Source: Rhabdophis nuchalis
Taxonomy: Eukaryota; Chordata; Lepidosauria; Squamata; Natricidae
Assembly: GCA_039707465.1 (NCBI GenBank)
Contig: CM077643.1
Location: 334,706,919-334,770,918, forward strand
Length of the DNA: 64,000 nt
Direction: 5' to 3'
Each line of letters starts with the position of its first letter. Within the stretch, counting starts at the first letter, position 1. The position numbers were made by a program, and so were the translations under genes. Below, in pieces: positions 1 to 10,079 of this stretch. Below the pieces are notes generated by a model that was not told the origin of the DNA, ran no database searches, and was given only the letters and a program-made list of their open reading frames with translations.

Positions 1-2
1 CG

Positions 3-2180
3 TCAGAGGCAGTCCTTGTGCAATATGATGACAGGCTGCCCTTGACGTTGGCGTGCGATGCCTCCCCTTTCGGCCTGGGGGCCGTCCTGAGCCATTCCTT
101 CCCAGATGGCTCAGAAGCCCCCATTGCTTTTTGGTCCCGGACAATGTCTCCCACTGAGAGAAACTATAGCCAGATTGACAAGGAGGCTCTGGCTATGGTG
201 TCCGGCATCAAAAAGTTCCACCAATACCTGTATGGTCGGACTTTTGCTGTCTTCACGGACCATAAGCCTCTCCTTGGGCTTTTGGCCGGTGACCGTCCGA
301 CCCCCCCCATCCTTTCTCCCAGGATGACCAGATGGACGGAGTTCCTAGCAGCGTATAGTTATACGCTGTACTACCGTCCGGGCAAGCAGCTGGGGCATGC
401 TGATGCCCTGAGCCGGTGCCCCCTCCCCAAGGCGGACGAAGAGCCGGTGCCGGCACTGTCCGTCTTGTCTGTGGCAGACTCAGGCCTGCCCTTGACGTCC
501 TCGGACGTCGCCGCCCGGACGAAGGCCGACCCTGTCCTGTCCCAGGTCTCCACCTGGGTCTTGCGAGGGTGGCCTCAGGGCGGCGTGGCCGAAGATTTTC
601 GGCCGTACAAGGCACGCCAGACGGAGCTTTCGCTCCACAGCGGCTGCTTGTGCTGGGGGGATCGGGTCATCGTTCCCCCCCCCCTCCGTCACCAGGTGCT
701 CCGAACGCTCCACGCCGACCACCCCGGCATAGCCCGGATGAAGGCGCTCGCCCGCAGCTATGTGTGGTGGCCGGGCTTGGATGCGGAGGTAGCTGCCTGG
801 GTCGGGGGTTGTGTCCCTTGTCAAACCACCTGCCCCGCCCCTCCGGTCGCCCCGCCCAGGGAGTGGGACTTGCCCCGGAGCCCTTGGTCCAGGCTCCACA
901 TAGACTTCGCAGGCCCCTTCCGGGGCCAAACGTTCCTGGTGGTCGTGGACGCCTACTCCCGTTGGGTGGAGGTCATCTTGATGGCTTCCACTACGGCCGA
1001 GAGTACGGTCAGGGCCCTGCGCCGCCTTTTTGCGACGCACGGGTTGCCGGACATCGTGGTGTCCGACAACGGGCCCCAGTTCCAGTCCGCCACCTTCCAG
1101 GAGTTCTTGGCCTCGCAAGGGATCCGCCACGCGCCAGTGGCCCCTTATCATCCGGCCTCCAATGGTCGGGCTGAACGGGCCGTCCGCTCGGCCAAGGAGG
1201 CTCTGGGACGGATGACCAAAGGGGACTGGCCCGCAAGGGTGGCTGCTTACCTGCTAGGTCAGCATTCCACACCTTGCCCTGCCACACGGAAAAGCCCCGC
1301 CGAGCTCTTGATGGGTCGCCGCCTGCGGACAACCTTGGACAGGCTGCACCCGGCTTACAACGATGTGCAGCCTTGCAACCTGGGGGCCCCACCCCCCCGC
1401 CTTTTCCAGCCCGGGGACCCTGTGTATGCCCGCCACTATGCAGGGGACACTAAGTGGGTTCCGGCCACAGTAACCGAGCTAACGGGTCCCTGCTCTTTCA
1501 GGGTCAGCCTCCCGGACGGGTCCGAGTGGCGGCGCCACTTGGATCAGCTAAGGCGCCGCCTTCCCACACCTGCGGACCCATCGTCGGAACCGCCCTTCCC
1601 CGTTGCCCCGGTTGGGCCAGTCAACCCGTTCCCAGAGAAACCGCTCGGGGCCTTCGCTTCTTCAGGCCCGGCCAAACTGAACGCCGCCTTCCGGCATACA
1701 CTTCAGAAGCTGTCTCAAGCCGAGGGGGACGCGCGGGCCCTTGCGCCTAAGGACCCGCCCTGCACCGCCGCAACCAACCGGCACCCAGCAAACTATGCTC
1801 CGAACGCCGCGCCCCCTCGCCCCGACTTACCAGCTCTGACGACTCCGCCTCCGCGGGTAGGCCTCGATGACGTCACCACCTGGAGCTCCACTCCCCGAAG
1901 GGAGGAGCTCGCACAGGGGCAACCTACCTCTCTGACGTCCCACCAGCAACTGAGGCGGTCTGGGCGTTCCCGGCGCCGCCCCGCCTACTTTCAAGACTAC
2001 GCATGCTCGTGCATCAGAACGAACAATTCCTCGAGCATGCGCAGACCGAGGGGGGAAAGGGGTGTTATATCCTCGACCTGCGACCGGTCTCGACTTACGA
2101 CCGGCCGCAGGTCTTCCAGGCTGCCTTTGGAGCCTTGGCAACAGGCTGTAGCAAGGCAGCCAACTGACAGACGCGCCTGA
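3..2180 (+). CDS. pol: Gypsy pol polyprotein, C-terminal part (RNase H and integrase)
   Basis: The frame is already open at the window edge, so the true start is upstream; residue numbers here count from the GTG at 18. RNase H comes first, with acidic residues at D14 (CDAS), E56 (DKEAL) and D81 (TDHKPL), and ends near HADALSR. A zinc-binding HHCC region follows (HADHPG to CVPC). The integrase core has D296 (HIDFAGPF), D350 (SDNGPQF) and E386 (GRAERA), and the 35-residue spacing of the last two is the classic DD35E layout. A small C-terminal module follows (FQPGDPVYARHY, then LPDGSEWRRHLDQLRRR). After about residue 510 the protein is Pro-rich and low in complexity, and it runs about 118 bases into the LTR. 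GC content is far above the surroundings. All key catalytic residues are present, so the enzyme part may be functional. Confidence 0.92.
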   Translation, partial: SEAVLVQYDDRLPLTLACDASPFGLGAVLSHSFPDGSEAPIAFWSRTMSPTERNYSQIDKEALAMVSGIKKFHQYLYGRTFAVFTDHKPLLGLLAGDRPTPPILSPRMTRWTEFLAAYSYTLYYRPGKQLGHADALSRCPLPKADEEPVPALSVLSVADSGLPLTSSDVAARTKADPVLSQVSTWVLRGWPQGGVAEDFRPYKARQTELSLHSGCLCWGDRVIVPPPLRHQVLRTLHADHPGIARMKALARSYVWWPGLDAEVAAWVGGCVPCQTTCPAPPVAPPREWDLPRSPWSRLHIDFAGPFRGQTFLVVVDAYSRWVEVILMASTTAESTVRALRRLFATHGLPDIVVSDNGPQFQSATFQEFLASQGIRHAPVAPYHPASNGRAERAVRSAKEALGRMTKGDWPARVAAYLLGQHSTPCPATRKSPAELLMGRRLRTTLDRLHPAYNDVQPCNLGAPPPRLFQPGDPVYARHYAGDTKWVPATVTELTGPCSFRVSLPDGSEWRRHLDQLRRRLPTPADPSSEPPFPVAPVGPVNPFPEKPLGAFASSGPAKLNAAFRHTLQKLSQAEGDARALAPKDPPCTAATNRHPANYAPNAAPPRPDLPALTTPPPRVGLDDVTTWSSTPRREELAQGQPTSLTSHQQLRRSGRSRRRPAYFQDYACSCIRTNNSSSMRRPRGERGVISSTCDRSRLTTGRRSSRLPLEPWQQAVARQPTDRRA
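2048..2062 (+). other. Polypurine tract of the Gypsy element
   Basis: A run of 15 purines (GAGGGGGGAAAGGGG) stops exactly where the LTR starts with TGTTAT. This is the position and composition of the plus-strand primer of LTR retrotransposons. It lies inside the pol reading frame. Confidence 0.8.
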
Positions 2181-2398
2181 TTGGCTGAGGCGCGCCTGGC
2201 CCTTGCTGCAGCCTGATTGGCTCCCCCTTTGACAGCTCCAAATATAAAGAGCTGTCAAAGCGCGGGAGCCCCTGTCTACCGCCTATTTCTTTAACTGAAC
2301 CATTCTTCTATTGTAAGCTTGCCTAAAATAAAGGGCTGTGTTTTTGAGCAAACCTGGCTCGGACTCCCTCTATTCTCCACCGTGCAGAGAATCTAACA
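2063..2398 (+). repeat. 3' LTR of the Gypsy element (336 bp)
   Basis: It begins TGTTATAT and ends ATCTAACA, with TGTTA/TAACA terminal inverted repeats. It contains a TATA-like box (2242-2249) and a polyadenylation signal AATAAA (2327-2332). The minus-strand copy at 12347-12665 shares the start (CGACCGGTC and ACGACCGGCCGCAGGTCTTCC blocks), which fixes this boundary independently. Confidence 0.88.
2242..2249 (+). promoter_or_regulatory. TATA-like box in the Gypsy LTR
   Basis: ATATAAAG lies between two copies of the GCTGTCAAAG/GACAGCTC type sequence and 78 bases upstream of AATAAA, the usual U3/R layout of an LTR. It is the likely core promoter of the element. Inferred from sequence only. Confidence 0.5.
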
Positions 2399-2636
2399 GA
2401 AATGAGTTTTTAGTTTTTGAAGGAAGGAGCGGAGGTCCGTAGTTGTTCTAATTTCGGGGGGAAGGTCGTTCCAGAGGGTCGGGCCCGCCACAGAGAAGGC
2501 CCTTCTCCTGGGCGTCGCCCGCTGGCATAGCCTAGTGGACGGCACCCGGAGAAGTCCCTCTCTGTGGGAGCGAATCGGCCGCAGGGATGTATGGGGCAGG
2601 ATGCGATCCCGCAGTTGCAGGGGATCCCAACTTTGC
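2399..2636 (-). mobile_element. L2-clade LINE fragment (C-terminal end of ORF2), cut by the Gypsy element
   Basis: The minus strand encodes the L2 C-terminal signature (RPIRSHREGLLRVPS, then AFSVAGPTLWNDLPPEIRTTTDL) and stops at LKTHFC, where the Gypsy LTR begins. In the full copy at 7297-8745 this point is followed by further coding and 3'UTR sequence, which must lie left of the window. The 5' boundary near 2636 is where similarity to other copies stops. Confidence 0.85.
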
Positions 2637-3240
2637 AACCCTAGAACATTTCTATATATTCTTGCACCACTTAAAATAATTATACCCATATAATTATACA
2701 TATACACTATAATTTAGAAACTTCTAAACCCGAGTTTCCGCACCCCCTGAAATATTGTCTTATACCCCCATTTGGGAACCCCTGCAGAATGCCTATTGCA
2801 TACTATATCATAGTTCCATTCTTCCCATAAACAAAACTTTCACCAATAAACCCTGAAATCAGCATCTCATTTTTACCCACTTTCAGTGAAACGACTAAAG
2901 CATTCCCAAACTTTTATAATAGTAATTATAGTTCCCTCCTTGAAAAACAGATCTGTACGATTTTTGTCCAAAAACAGATCTGTACGATTTTTGTTAAGGG
3001 AATGTGATTCAGGAGGGGATTGGCATCTAGCTCCAGAGGACTCTGGAAGAAGCAAACTGCCTTGGACTCTTTTCAGTCAGGATACAGGCATGGTTATAAC
3101 ACATCAAGAGTATTGATCCTACTTGCCAAATGACTTCTGGTGGTGGGGCTCAGATGGGAACACAGCATGTTTCCTGGTCCTCCTTCATCTCTCAGCAAGT
3201 TTTAACAGCACCAGTCATGGTCTTCTGGGATGGTCCAGGG
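2637..3240. other. Unassigned AT-rich sequence with a 27-bp tandem duplication
   Basis: No gene is seen. The one distinct structure is a 25-bp block present twice (2943-2967 and 2970-2994), containing CAGATCTG followed by TACGA and spaced at a 27-base period. The short frames crossing it on both strands have no recognisable protein features. Confidence 0.6.
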
Positions 3241-3464
3241 CAGTAGTGGTATTCAAAAAATTTTTACTATCGGTTCTGTGGACATAGCATGTCTTGGTGG
3301 ACATGTCAGGGGAAGGATACTGCAAACCCCCATTCCCTCCCGTTCAGCTGGAACTCAGGAGGCAGAGAACAGTCTGAGGTGGTATTTACTGGTTCTCCGA
3401 ACTACTCAAAATTTCCACTACTGGTTTTCCAGAACTGGGTAGAACCTGCTGAATACGACCTCTG
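3241..3464 (+). mobile_element. hAT-type non-autonomous element (CAGTGGTGG family) with 8-bp target duplication
   Basis: It starts CAGTAGTGGTATTC and ends GACCTCTG, degenerate versions of the family ends (CAGTGGTGGGATTC). The flanks are GTCCAGGG (3233-3240) and GTCCATGG (3465-3472), a 7-of-8 match and the size expected for hAT elements. The interior (GGTTCTGTG, GGAAGGATACTG, then GGTGGTATTTACTGGTTCTC) recurs at 41640-41886 and 59092-59367. No coding capacity. Confidence 0.75.
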
Positions 3465-3572
3465 GTCCATGGGTCAGGAGCAGGAGATACTGTGTTATGA
3501 TGATTTTCCTTCTTTCTCCAGGTATAGTTCCAGACAGTGTTGTGGGGTATCTCAGGACTTGATTTTCTCCTT

Positions 3573-4024
3573 GCTTCAGTTTATATGCGAGACCGTCTTC
3601 TGCCCCATACATCCCTTAGATCGATACGCTCCCACAGAGAGGGCCTTCTCCGGGTGCCATCGGCCGGACAATGCCGGCTGGCGACACCCAGGGGAAGGGC
3701 CTTCTCTGTGGCGGGCCCTGCCCTATGGAACGACCTACCCCCTGAACTCCGCACCATCACCGACCTCCGCCTCTTCCGCCAGTGTTTAAAAACACATTTA
3801 TTTCATCAAGCCGGCCTAACATAGCCTCCGCTGTGACTAATCTTAGATAGTTTTTAAATTGGAGATCTTAATTGGTTTTAGCGCAGGTTTGCTATTTAAT
3901 AGTTTTTTAAATTTATATGTTTTGTATTATTTTTTGTATGTTGTTTTTAAATTCCTGTACGCCGCCCTGGGTCCTTTTGGAGAAGGGCGGGATATAAATT
4001 GAATAAAATAAATAAAATAAATAA
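3573..4024 (+). mobile_element. L2-clade LINE, 3' end with 3'UTR and A-rich tail
   Basis: It encodes the L2 C-terminus (YMRDRLLPHTSLRSIRSHRE, then AFSVAGPALWNDLPPELRT, ending HQAGLT) followed by about 200 bases of 3'UTR, with the conserved GCCGCCCTGGGTCC hairpin-like block, GGCGGGATATAAATT, and an AATAAA-type repeat tail. It is truncated at the 5' end, as usual for LINEs. Confidence 0.88.
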
Positions 4025-5789
4025 ACTTCTGGAGTGGGTGACTATGGCCTCTTTACAACCTTGCTGGCTGGGGAATTCTGAGAGTTGAACTCCATAGGTA
4101 ATAAAGGGGCCATATCTACATGAAGCTACTGAGGGGATGTCGTCTGCAACATGGGGTGAGCATCATCAGTACCCAGTTGAACATGAGCCAAACAAATAAT
4201 GTGCCTGTAAATAATACTGCCAAATAATACTGCCAGTGCCTTTCTCAGTGCCTGTAAGAGTCTAACAAGCTTCTGAAACTTTGCTTCATTGTGTTTTCTT
4301 TTCAACGTTTCCTAGTGGTCTTTGGTAACCATGAAAAGTCCACTTTAAGAATATTTTTCCTGTCACACTACCTAAACCAGCAAAGACTTATGTAATTTCC
4401 TTTCCATCCAGAGATATATCCTTCTTGAAAGAATATGCTCCTGCTTTTATTATGATTTATTAGATGTTTCAGATTGAAACTTCTTCTGTCCTGAGCAAAG
4501 CTTCCCAGCCTAATGCAAACTCTGAAAAAAGACATAGAGGTTTGTAAAATGCAGTATAACAGCAATAAGGTAACTTGTGCTTGGGGTATGTATTCTAGAT
4601 CCCTGCCAGCACTCACCAGTGAACTGTAGCTATGGAAACTGAAGTGTTTTGCTTGTGCAAAAATAGAGGCTGGAATAGTAGCAGGCCTAGCTGTGCAGCA
4701 CACTCATCTCCAAGCGTGTGTTCCATTGGATGTTTGTATATAGAAAACAACTGGCTGGGTTAAATATAAGGTGTATTTTGACTACTGTATTTATCACAAC
4801 ATGACTTGTTAAAAATACTTGTACCCTACTGGGAGGACATAGCCTGACATAAACAATTTCAGGCCAGGTGTAGAACGTTCCATTTAAGACATTTCATTTA
4901 CATACTGTTGGGACTGATCCATGGAATTCCCTGCCTGGGATGAAGCTTAATCAGAAAGCTCTATATCAAATAACTGCTTATGAAAGCTAAACTTCAACCT
5001 CTTTTGGTCTGTGTTCCTGGGGGCATGTGACCTGCTTCCCTTTGTTGCAGGCACACCTTTTGGACGACAACCCGTTGGATCTCAGTCATCTAATCTCAGC
5101 AACTTTAAGATGGGTGGGTTTCAACTCTCAGAATTCCCCAGGCAGCATATGGTCCACTCATTTTGAACTTGCTGAGGTTGGAAAATGTCAATCTAAGCAG
5201 TTTGCTGGTGTCTGTTCATGAAGCAGTTCACTGCAGAATATAATATACGTGGTACATTATTTCAGACCCACATACTGCTGTTCAAATCCAATCATTGGTT
5301 GTCTTCATGGATCACAACTGCTTTGCTAGTTCTGAAATGTGTAAGAGATGGGTATTAGCTTGTAAGAAAGGGTTTGGAGTTGCTTGGCAGAGCTAATACT
5401 CTCCTTTAAACTCTTTTCAATTTTTCTAATTTGCCAAAGAACAGATAATAGCCTTGGATCAGTTACAGCACTAGATTAAAAGAAGACGGGAGAAAGAACA
5501 ACCAAAGAGAGAATGTTTATAATAGGACGAAATTTGGAACCATGTTCAAACATGAGGAACCAATTGTTCAGAGATTTATGGCTGGTTATTGGGCCTGGCC
5601 TATTTTCCTCAGGCTATTTCTACCTTAAATGTCAGTATCATTACCAGGTCCTTGTGGAGGAAAACTTACCACAGGCTCCATTCCTGGTGGCAAGAAAACT
5701 TAGTGGAAGTAAGGAGGGAGGAGAGATTTTTTTTTATTTAAACAGCTGTGAATTATGTTCATTCACAGCCCTTAATGATTCACAACTAG
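4025..5789. other. No gene seen; small transposon relics
   Basis: Two short stretches (about 4058-4095 and 5105-5150) resemble the middle of the GCTGGGGAATTCTG-type hAT miniature elements but have no matching ends. The frames at 4368-4703 (minus) and 5513-5866 (plus) show no domain, signal peptide or homology that I recognise. Confidence 0.5.
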
Positions 5790-6303
5790 TCTGTGAAGAG
5801 TCTGACAGAAGTCTGCCACAGTCTTTCAGGGTAACGCTGATAAGCATCCATCTTTATCTCCCTTGAAATGCTGCCAGAGACCTACTTGCCAATTAGTTTT
5901 GAAGGCCAAAGGGCGCTTCAGAGTATAAATTGACCAGAACAAACAAAATTGCTTCCTGCAAAGGCTCACATCCGTTTGCTCCTCTTTATGTCTTATGGGA
6001 GGGGCCAATCGTCTCCAAACCTTACTCCCGAGTCGCCCCTTTTGTCTTAACTGTTCTTGCCTCTTGGCAGCTCTGTGATGCGTGCACTAGGAACAGGCTG
6101 CTCCTGTTCCTTTGCCTTGCGGAGCACTCGGAGGCTCGGGAGGCAGCACATAACTACCAGATGGTCTTGGCCCCCTCTCTGCCTCTGATGCAGAACCCTC
6201 ATCTGAGCCTTCCCCAGATTCCAGAACTGGCCCATGTTTGTCCACAACCTCCTCACTGTCTGACTCTGCTGCCAGCTCTGCAGACTGCTGGCGGACCACA
6301 ACA
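5790..6303 (-). repeat. Possible LTR or retroelement-derived repeat, minus strand
   Basis: Read on the minus strand it starts TGTTGTGGTCCGCC at 6303, like an LTR. It then runs through a GC-rich stretch rich in Glu/Ser codons (ELAAESDSEEVVD), and contains CATAAAGAGG further on. I recall similar sequence as a common snake repeat but cannot name the family. The distal boundary near 5790 is a guess and no target duplication was found. Confidence 0.35.
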
Positions 6304-6494
6304 GATACAAGCAACAAAGTTACAGTCATGCAGTCATAAGTGGGAAGAGATGGGTGATAGAAACAATGAGAAGATTAAAAGTAATAGTAATGCAGCTTTA
6401 ATGAATAGTTTGTCAGTGCTGAGAGAATCATTTGTTTAGCGGAGTGTTTAGCAAATTCACACAGTTCTTCCTATTCTCTGCCAATTTTACTCAT

Positions 6495-7060
6495 GGTTGT
6501 TCAAGTTAATGCCACTGTATAGTGCCTTGGTAAGGCCACACTTGGAATACTGCATACAGTTTTGGTCGCCACGATGTAGAAAAGACGTGGAGACTCTGGA
6601 AAGAGTGCAGAGAAGAGCAACCAAGATGATTAGAGGACTGGAGACTAAGACATATGAAGAACGGCTGCAGGAGCTGGGTATGTCTAGTTTGATGAAGAGA
6701 AGGACCAGGGGAGACATGATAGCAGTGTTCCGATATCTCAGAGGGTGCCACAAAGAAGAGGGAGTCAAACTATTCTCCAAGGCACCTGGGGGCAGGACAA
6801 GGAGCAATGGGTGGAAACTAACCAAGGAGAGAAGCAACTTAGAACTAAGGAGAAATTTCCTGACAGTTAGAACACTTAACCTCTGGAACAGCTTGCCTCC
6901 AGCAGTTGTGAATGCCCCAACCCTGGAAGTCTTTAAAAAGATGTTAGACAGCCATTTGTCTGAAATGGTATAAGGTTCCTGCCCACGCAGGGGGTTGGAC
7001 TAGAAGACCTACAAGGTCCCTTCCAACTCTGCTATTGTATTGTATTGTATTGTATTTTAT
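6495..7060 (+). mobile_element. CR1 LINE 3' end with near-intact coding end and TATTG tail
   Basis: An open frame (6497-6973) encodes the CR1 C-terminal region: [72 protein letters not shown], ending at HLSEMV. The 3'UTR GGGGGTTGGACTAGAAGACC is followed by a short TATTG repeat (7029-7060), the CR1-type 3' end from which the microsatellite grew. It is 5'-truncated just before the thumb region. About 95 percent alike by eye to the copy at 9000-9505. Confidence 0.9.
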
Positions 7061-7295
7061 TGATCCCCAGTGGAAATCCGAATTCCATGCAGCTCCCAGC
7101 AGAAACAGAATGGTTGGTTTTCCTGCTATGAGAGAAGTTACAGCCTGGGTGGGATTTGTGGCTGGTGTGAGACACAAATTAATTACTGTACCAATGAAGT
7201 AGGTCACCAGGCTGTAGAGCGCCATTAAGAAGTTGGCATTTAGGAAAAACCTTTCGTCTTTGGGCACAATGTCATATCATGATAATTAGCCTTGC

Positions 7296-7296
<1 letters not shown>

Positions 7297-7331
<35 letters not shown>

Positions 7332-8745
7332 TTAATATTTCTAAACCGCACCCTCTCCCCTCGGGGACTCGGGGCGGTGCACAGGCACAGTAAAACAATA
7401 AATATATACAAACATTTCATTAAAAATAAATTAAATCTAAACCTGCGCTAAAATTCCCATTAAAACTAAGCTATACTATAAAACCCCAATAAAACCCCAA
7501 AGACAGAGAGACTATCCTAGGCCGGCCAGACAGAAGAAATGCGTTTTTAATTTGAGACGGAAGGAGCGGAGGTCCGTGGTCGTCCTAATGTCGGGGGGAA
7601 GGTCGTTCCAGAGGGCCGGGCCCGCCACAGAGAGAGCCCTTCCCCTGGGCGTCGCCCGCTGACAGAGTCTAGTGGACGGCACCCGGAGAAGTCCCTCTCT
7701 GTGGGAGCGAATCGGCCGTGAGGATGTGTGAGGCAGGATCCGATCCCGCAGATAGCTAGGTCCCGAGCCATGGAGCGCTTTAAAGATGATAATCAACACC
7801 TTGAAGCGCACCTGGAAGACGACAGGTAGCCAGTGCAGCTCGCGCAAGAGTGGTGTTACATGGGTAAACCTAACGGTTCCCATAATTGCTCGCGCGGCTG
7901 CATTCTGGACTAGCTGAAGTCTCCGGGTGCACCTCAAGGGGAGCCCCATGTAGAGAGAGTTGCAATAGTCCAGTCGGGATGTCACGAGCGCATGAGTGAC
8001 TGTGCGAAGGACGTCCCGATCCAATAGGGGGCGCAATTGGCGAACCAGGCGAACCTGGTAAAACGCCCTCCTGGCCACGGCTGTCACTTGATCTTCCATG
8101 GACAGCCGGGCATCCAGGAGGACACCCAAATTGCGCGCCCCATCCACAGGGGCAAGATGTTCGTCCCCTATGGCCAGCGATGGAGTGAGCTGGTTGAATC
8201 GGGCAGCCGGAAACCACAGCCACTCGGTCTTGGTCAGGTTGAGCCTGAGTCCGTTACTTCCCATCCAGACCCGCACGGCTTCCAGGCACTGGCACATCAC
8301 CGCTACGGCATCGTTGGGGTGGTTTCGGGTAGAAATATACAGCTGGGTGTCGTCAGCGTATAGATGGTACTCTACCCCAAAACCACGGATGATCTCACCC
8401 AGCGGCTTCATATATGTGTTAAACAGGAGGGGCGAGAGGACCGACCCCTGAGGCACCCCACATGTGAGGGGTCTCGAGGTCGACCTCTGCTCTCCTGCCA
8501 ACACAAATTGCGATCGGCCAGAGAGGTAGGAGGAGAACCACCGTAAAACGGTGCCTCCCACTCCCAACCCCCCCAGCCGATGCAATAGGATACCATGGTC
8601 GATGGTATCGAAAGCCGCCGAGAGGTCTAATAGGACCAGGATGGAGGAACAACCCCCATCTCTGGCCCTCCAGAGATCATCGACCAACGCGACCAATGCC
8701 GTCTCAGTGCTGTGCCCGGGCCGAAAGCCGGACTGGCGCGGATCT
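7297..8745 (-). mobile_element. L2-clade LINE, 3' 1.45 kb, young copy
   Basis: The minus strand carries most of the reverse transcriptase domain, the full C-terminus, the 3'UTR and an AAT repeat (7299-7331 on the plus strand) as its 3' tail. GC-rich coding sequence joins AT-rich 3'UTR at about 7512. Similarity to L2 stops near 8745, where GGATCTGGCGC is duplicated at the truncation point. This is the longest and least damaged L2 in the window. Confidence 0.92.
7512..8745 (-). pseudogene. L2 ORF2 reverse transcriptase, 5'-truncated, uninterrupted frame
   Basis: About 410 codons are open without a stop. Read from 8745 down: SGFRPGHSTETALVAL (fingers), ILVLLDLSAAFDTIDH (motif A with catalytic Asp), [15 protein letters not shown] (motif B), [10 protein letters not shown] (motif C, the YADD catalytic pair, near 8350-8361), LRLNLTKTEWL (motif D), then the thumb (RLDYCNSLYMGLP, LQLVQNAAARAI) and the C-terminal AFSVAGPALWNDLPP block, ending LAGLG. 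The endonuclease and N-terminal part of ORF2 are missing, so it cannot move by itself. Some nonreference residues precede 8745 in the same frame and are not L2. Confidence 0.9.
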
Positions 8746-8999
8746 GGCGCGGATAGTTTGCACATTATTAGCTTCTGGGAGAATTCAGCAGAGGAAGTGA
8801 TGGAAAGATGGGAAATCTGGACACAGCCTACCAAGCTGTTACCCTCAGATATTTTAACACAATTTTATTTGTGTTGTTCTAAGACACACCCATTATATTA
8901 CTTGTATTGTGGGAAGACAGCACAAGTGTATGGCTTCCAGACTGAGAAGCAAATAGAGGAAAATCACATCTGATTAGCAAGATAATCAGAACTGATATC

Positions 9000-9505
9000 G
9001 TCACCACGATGTCGTCACTACATCCTCACCACGATGTAGAAAAGGCGTGGAGACTCTGGAAAGAGTGCAGAGAAGAGCAACCATGATGATTAGGGGACTG
9101 GAGGCTAAAACATATGAAGAACGGTTGCAGGAACTGAGTATGTCTAGTTTAATGAAAAGAAGGACCAGGGGAGACATGATAGCAGTGTTCCGATATCTCA
9201 GAGGGTGCCACAAAGAAGAGGGAGTCAAACTATTCTCCAAGGCACCTAGGGGCAGGACAAGAAGCAATGGGTGGAAACTAATCAAGGAGAGAAGCAACTT
9301 AGAGCTAAGGAGAAATTTCCTGACAGTTAGAACAATTAACCAGTGGAACAGCTTGCCTCCAGAAGTTGTGAATGCCCCAACCCTGGAAGTCTTTAAGAAG
9401 ATGTTGGATAGGCATTTGTCTGAAATGGTATAAGCTTCTTGCCTATGCAGGGGGTTGGACTAGAAGACCTACAAGGTCCCTTCCAACTCTGCTATTGTAT
9501 TATTG
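9000..9505 (+). mobile_element. CR1 LINE 3' end, second young copy
   Basis: An open frame (9047-9433) encodes [19 protein letters not shown] through WNSLPPEVVNAPTLEVFKK to HLSEMV, followed by the GGGGGTTGGACTAGAAG 3'UTR and a short TATTG end. At its 5' end the block CACCACGATGT appears twice (9003 and 9029 regions), so the truncation point carries a small duplication. Confidence 0.88.
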
Positions 9506-10079
9506 ATATTATTCAATAGAGCTACAAAGGCTTTAATGTTATTTTTCAAACAACTTTTTGCTTGTTTTTCTGATTCAAGCATTAGAACTTGAGTTGTGAG
9601 GAATTCCCCCAGTGTCCTGGATGAAATATTGAGTCTCAGCATGTATTTTGTGTTGATTTGACTACAAAGAGGACCCTTCTAGCATTTTTGAATGTTAAGT
9701 TACATTTCTGTTTAGAGTTGTAACTTGGCCTTTTCTGTTTATTTAGTCATTCTAAATATGCACCACACCCATGTCAACTCAGTTAAGTTAAAACCTTAGG
9801 AACTGCTGAAGGACGGGGAGGAAAAATTACTGGTTAGAAATGGTGGAGAATTACTGGTATTTAGTTAGTTCTTCATGAGTGAATGAAGTTATTAATTTCA
9901 TATCAGCTTTCTATTCCTTATTGATAATGTCTCATTTCACTACTCAATTGGTTTGAAAAGCTTGAGGTTCTGATGAAAATTCTCCTATGACTTCGATAGA
10001 ATAATGACTATCTCCCAAAACTGTTTAGTTAATCAGGTTGCAAATTTTGCTGCAAATTCACTACAACATTATAAACAGT
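9506..10079. other. No gene or clear repeat seen
   Basis: AT-rich sequence between two CR1 copies. No frame with recognisable content, no tandem structure. Confidence 0.5.

Larger units (their letters stand above)
1..2398 (+). mobile_element. Ty3/Gypsy LTR retrotransposon, 3' part (5' end outside window)
   Basis: The order is RNase H, integrase, C-terminal tail, purine-rich tract, 3' LTR, which is the 3' half of a Ty3/Gypsy (Metaviridae-type) element. The pol frame has no stop from the window edge to 2180, and the LTR keeps TGTTA/TAACA ends, so the copy is probably young. Just beyond the LTR, at 2399, an L2 LINE begins abruptly in the middle of its 3' coding end, so the element landed inside an older L2. 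The expected 5-bp target repeat on the right would be GAAAT (2399-2403); its partner lies left of the window. A solo LTR of the same family is at 12347-12665. Confidence 0.9.

Noticed and set aside
416..1174. 252-codon plus-strand frame and antisense frames inside Gypsy pol
   Set aside because: Shadows of the GC-rich pol gene in other frames.
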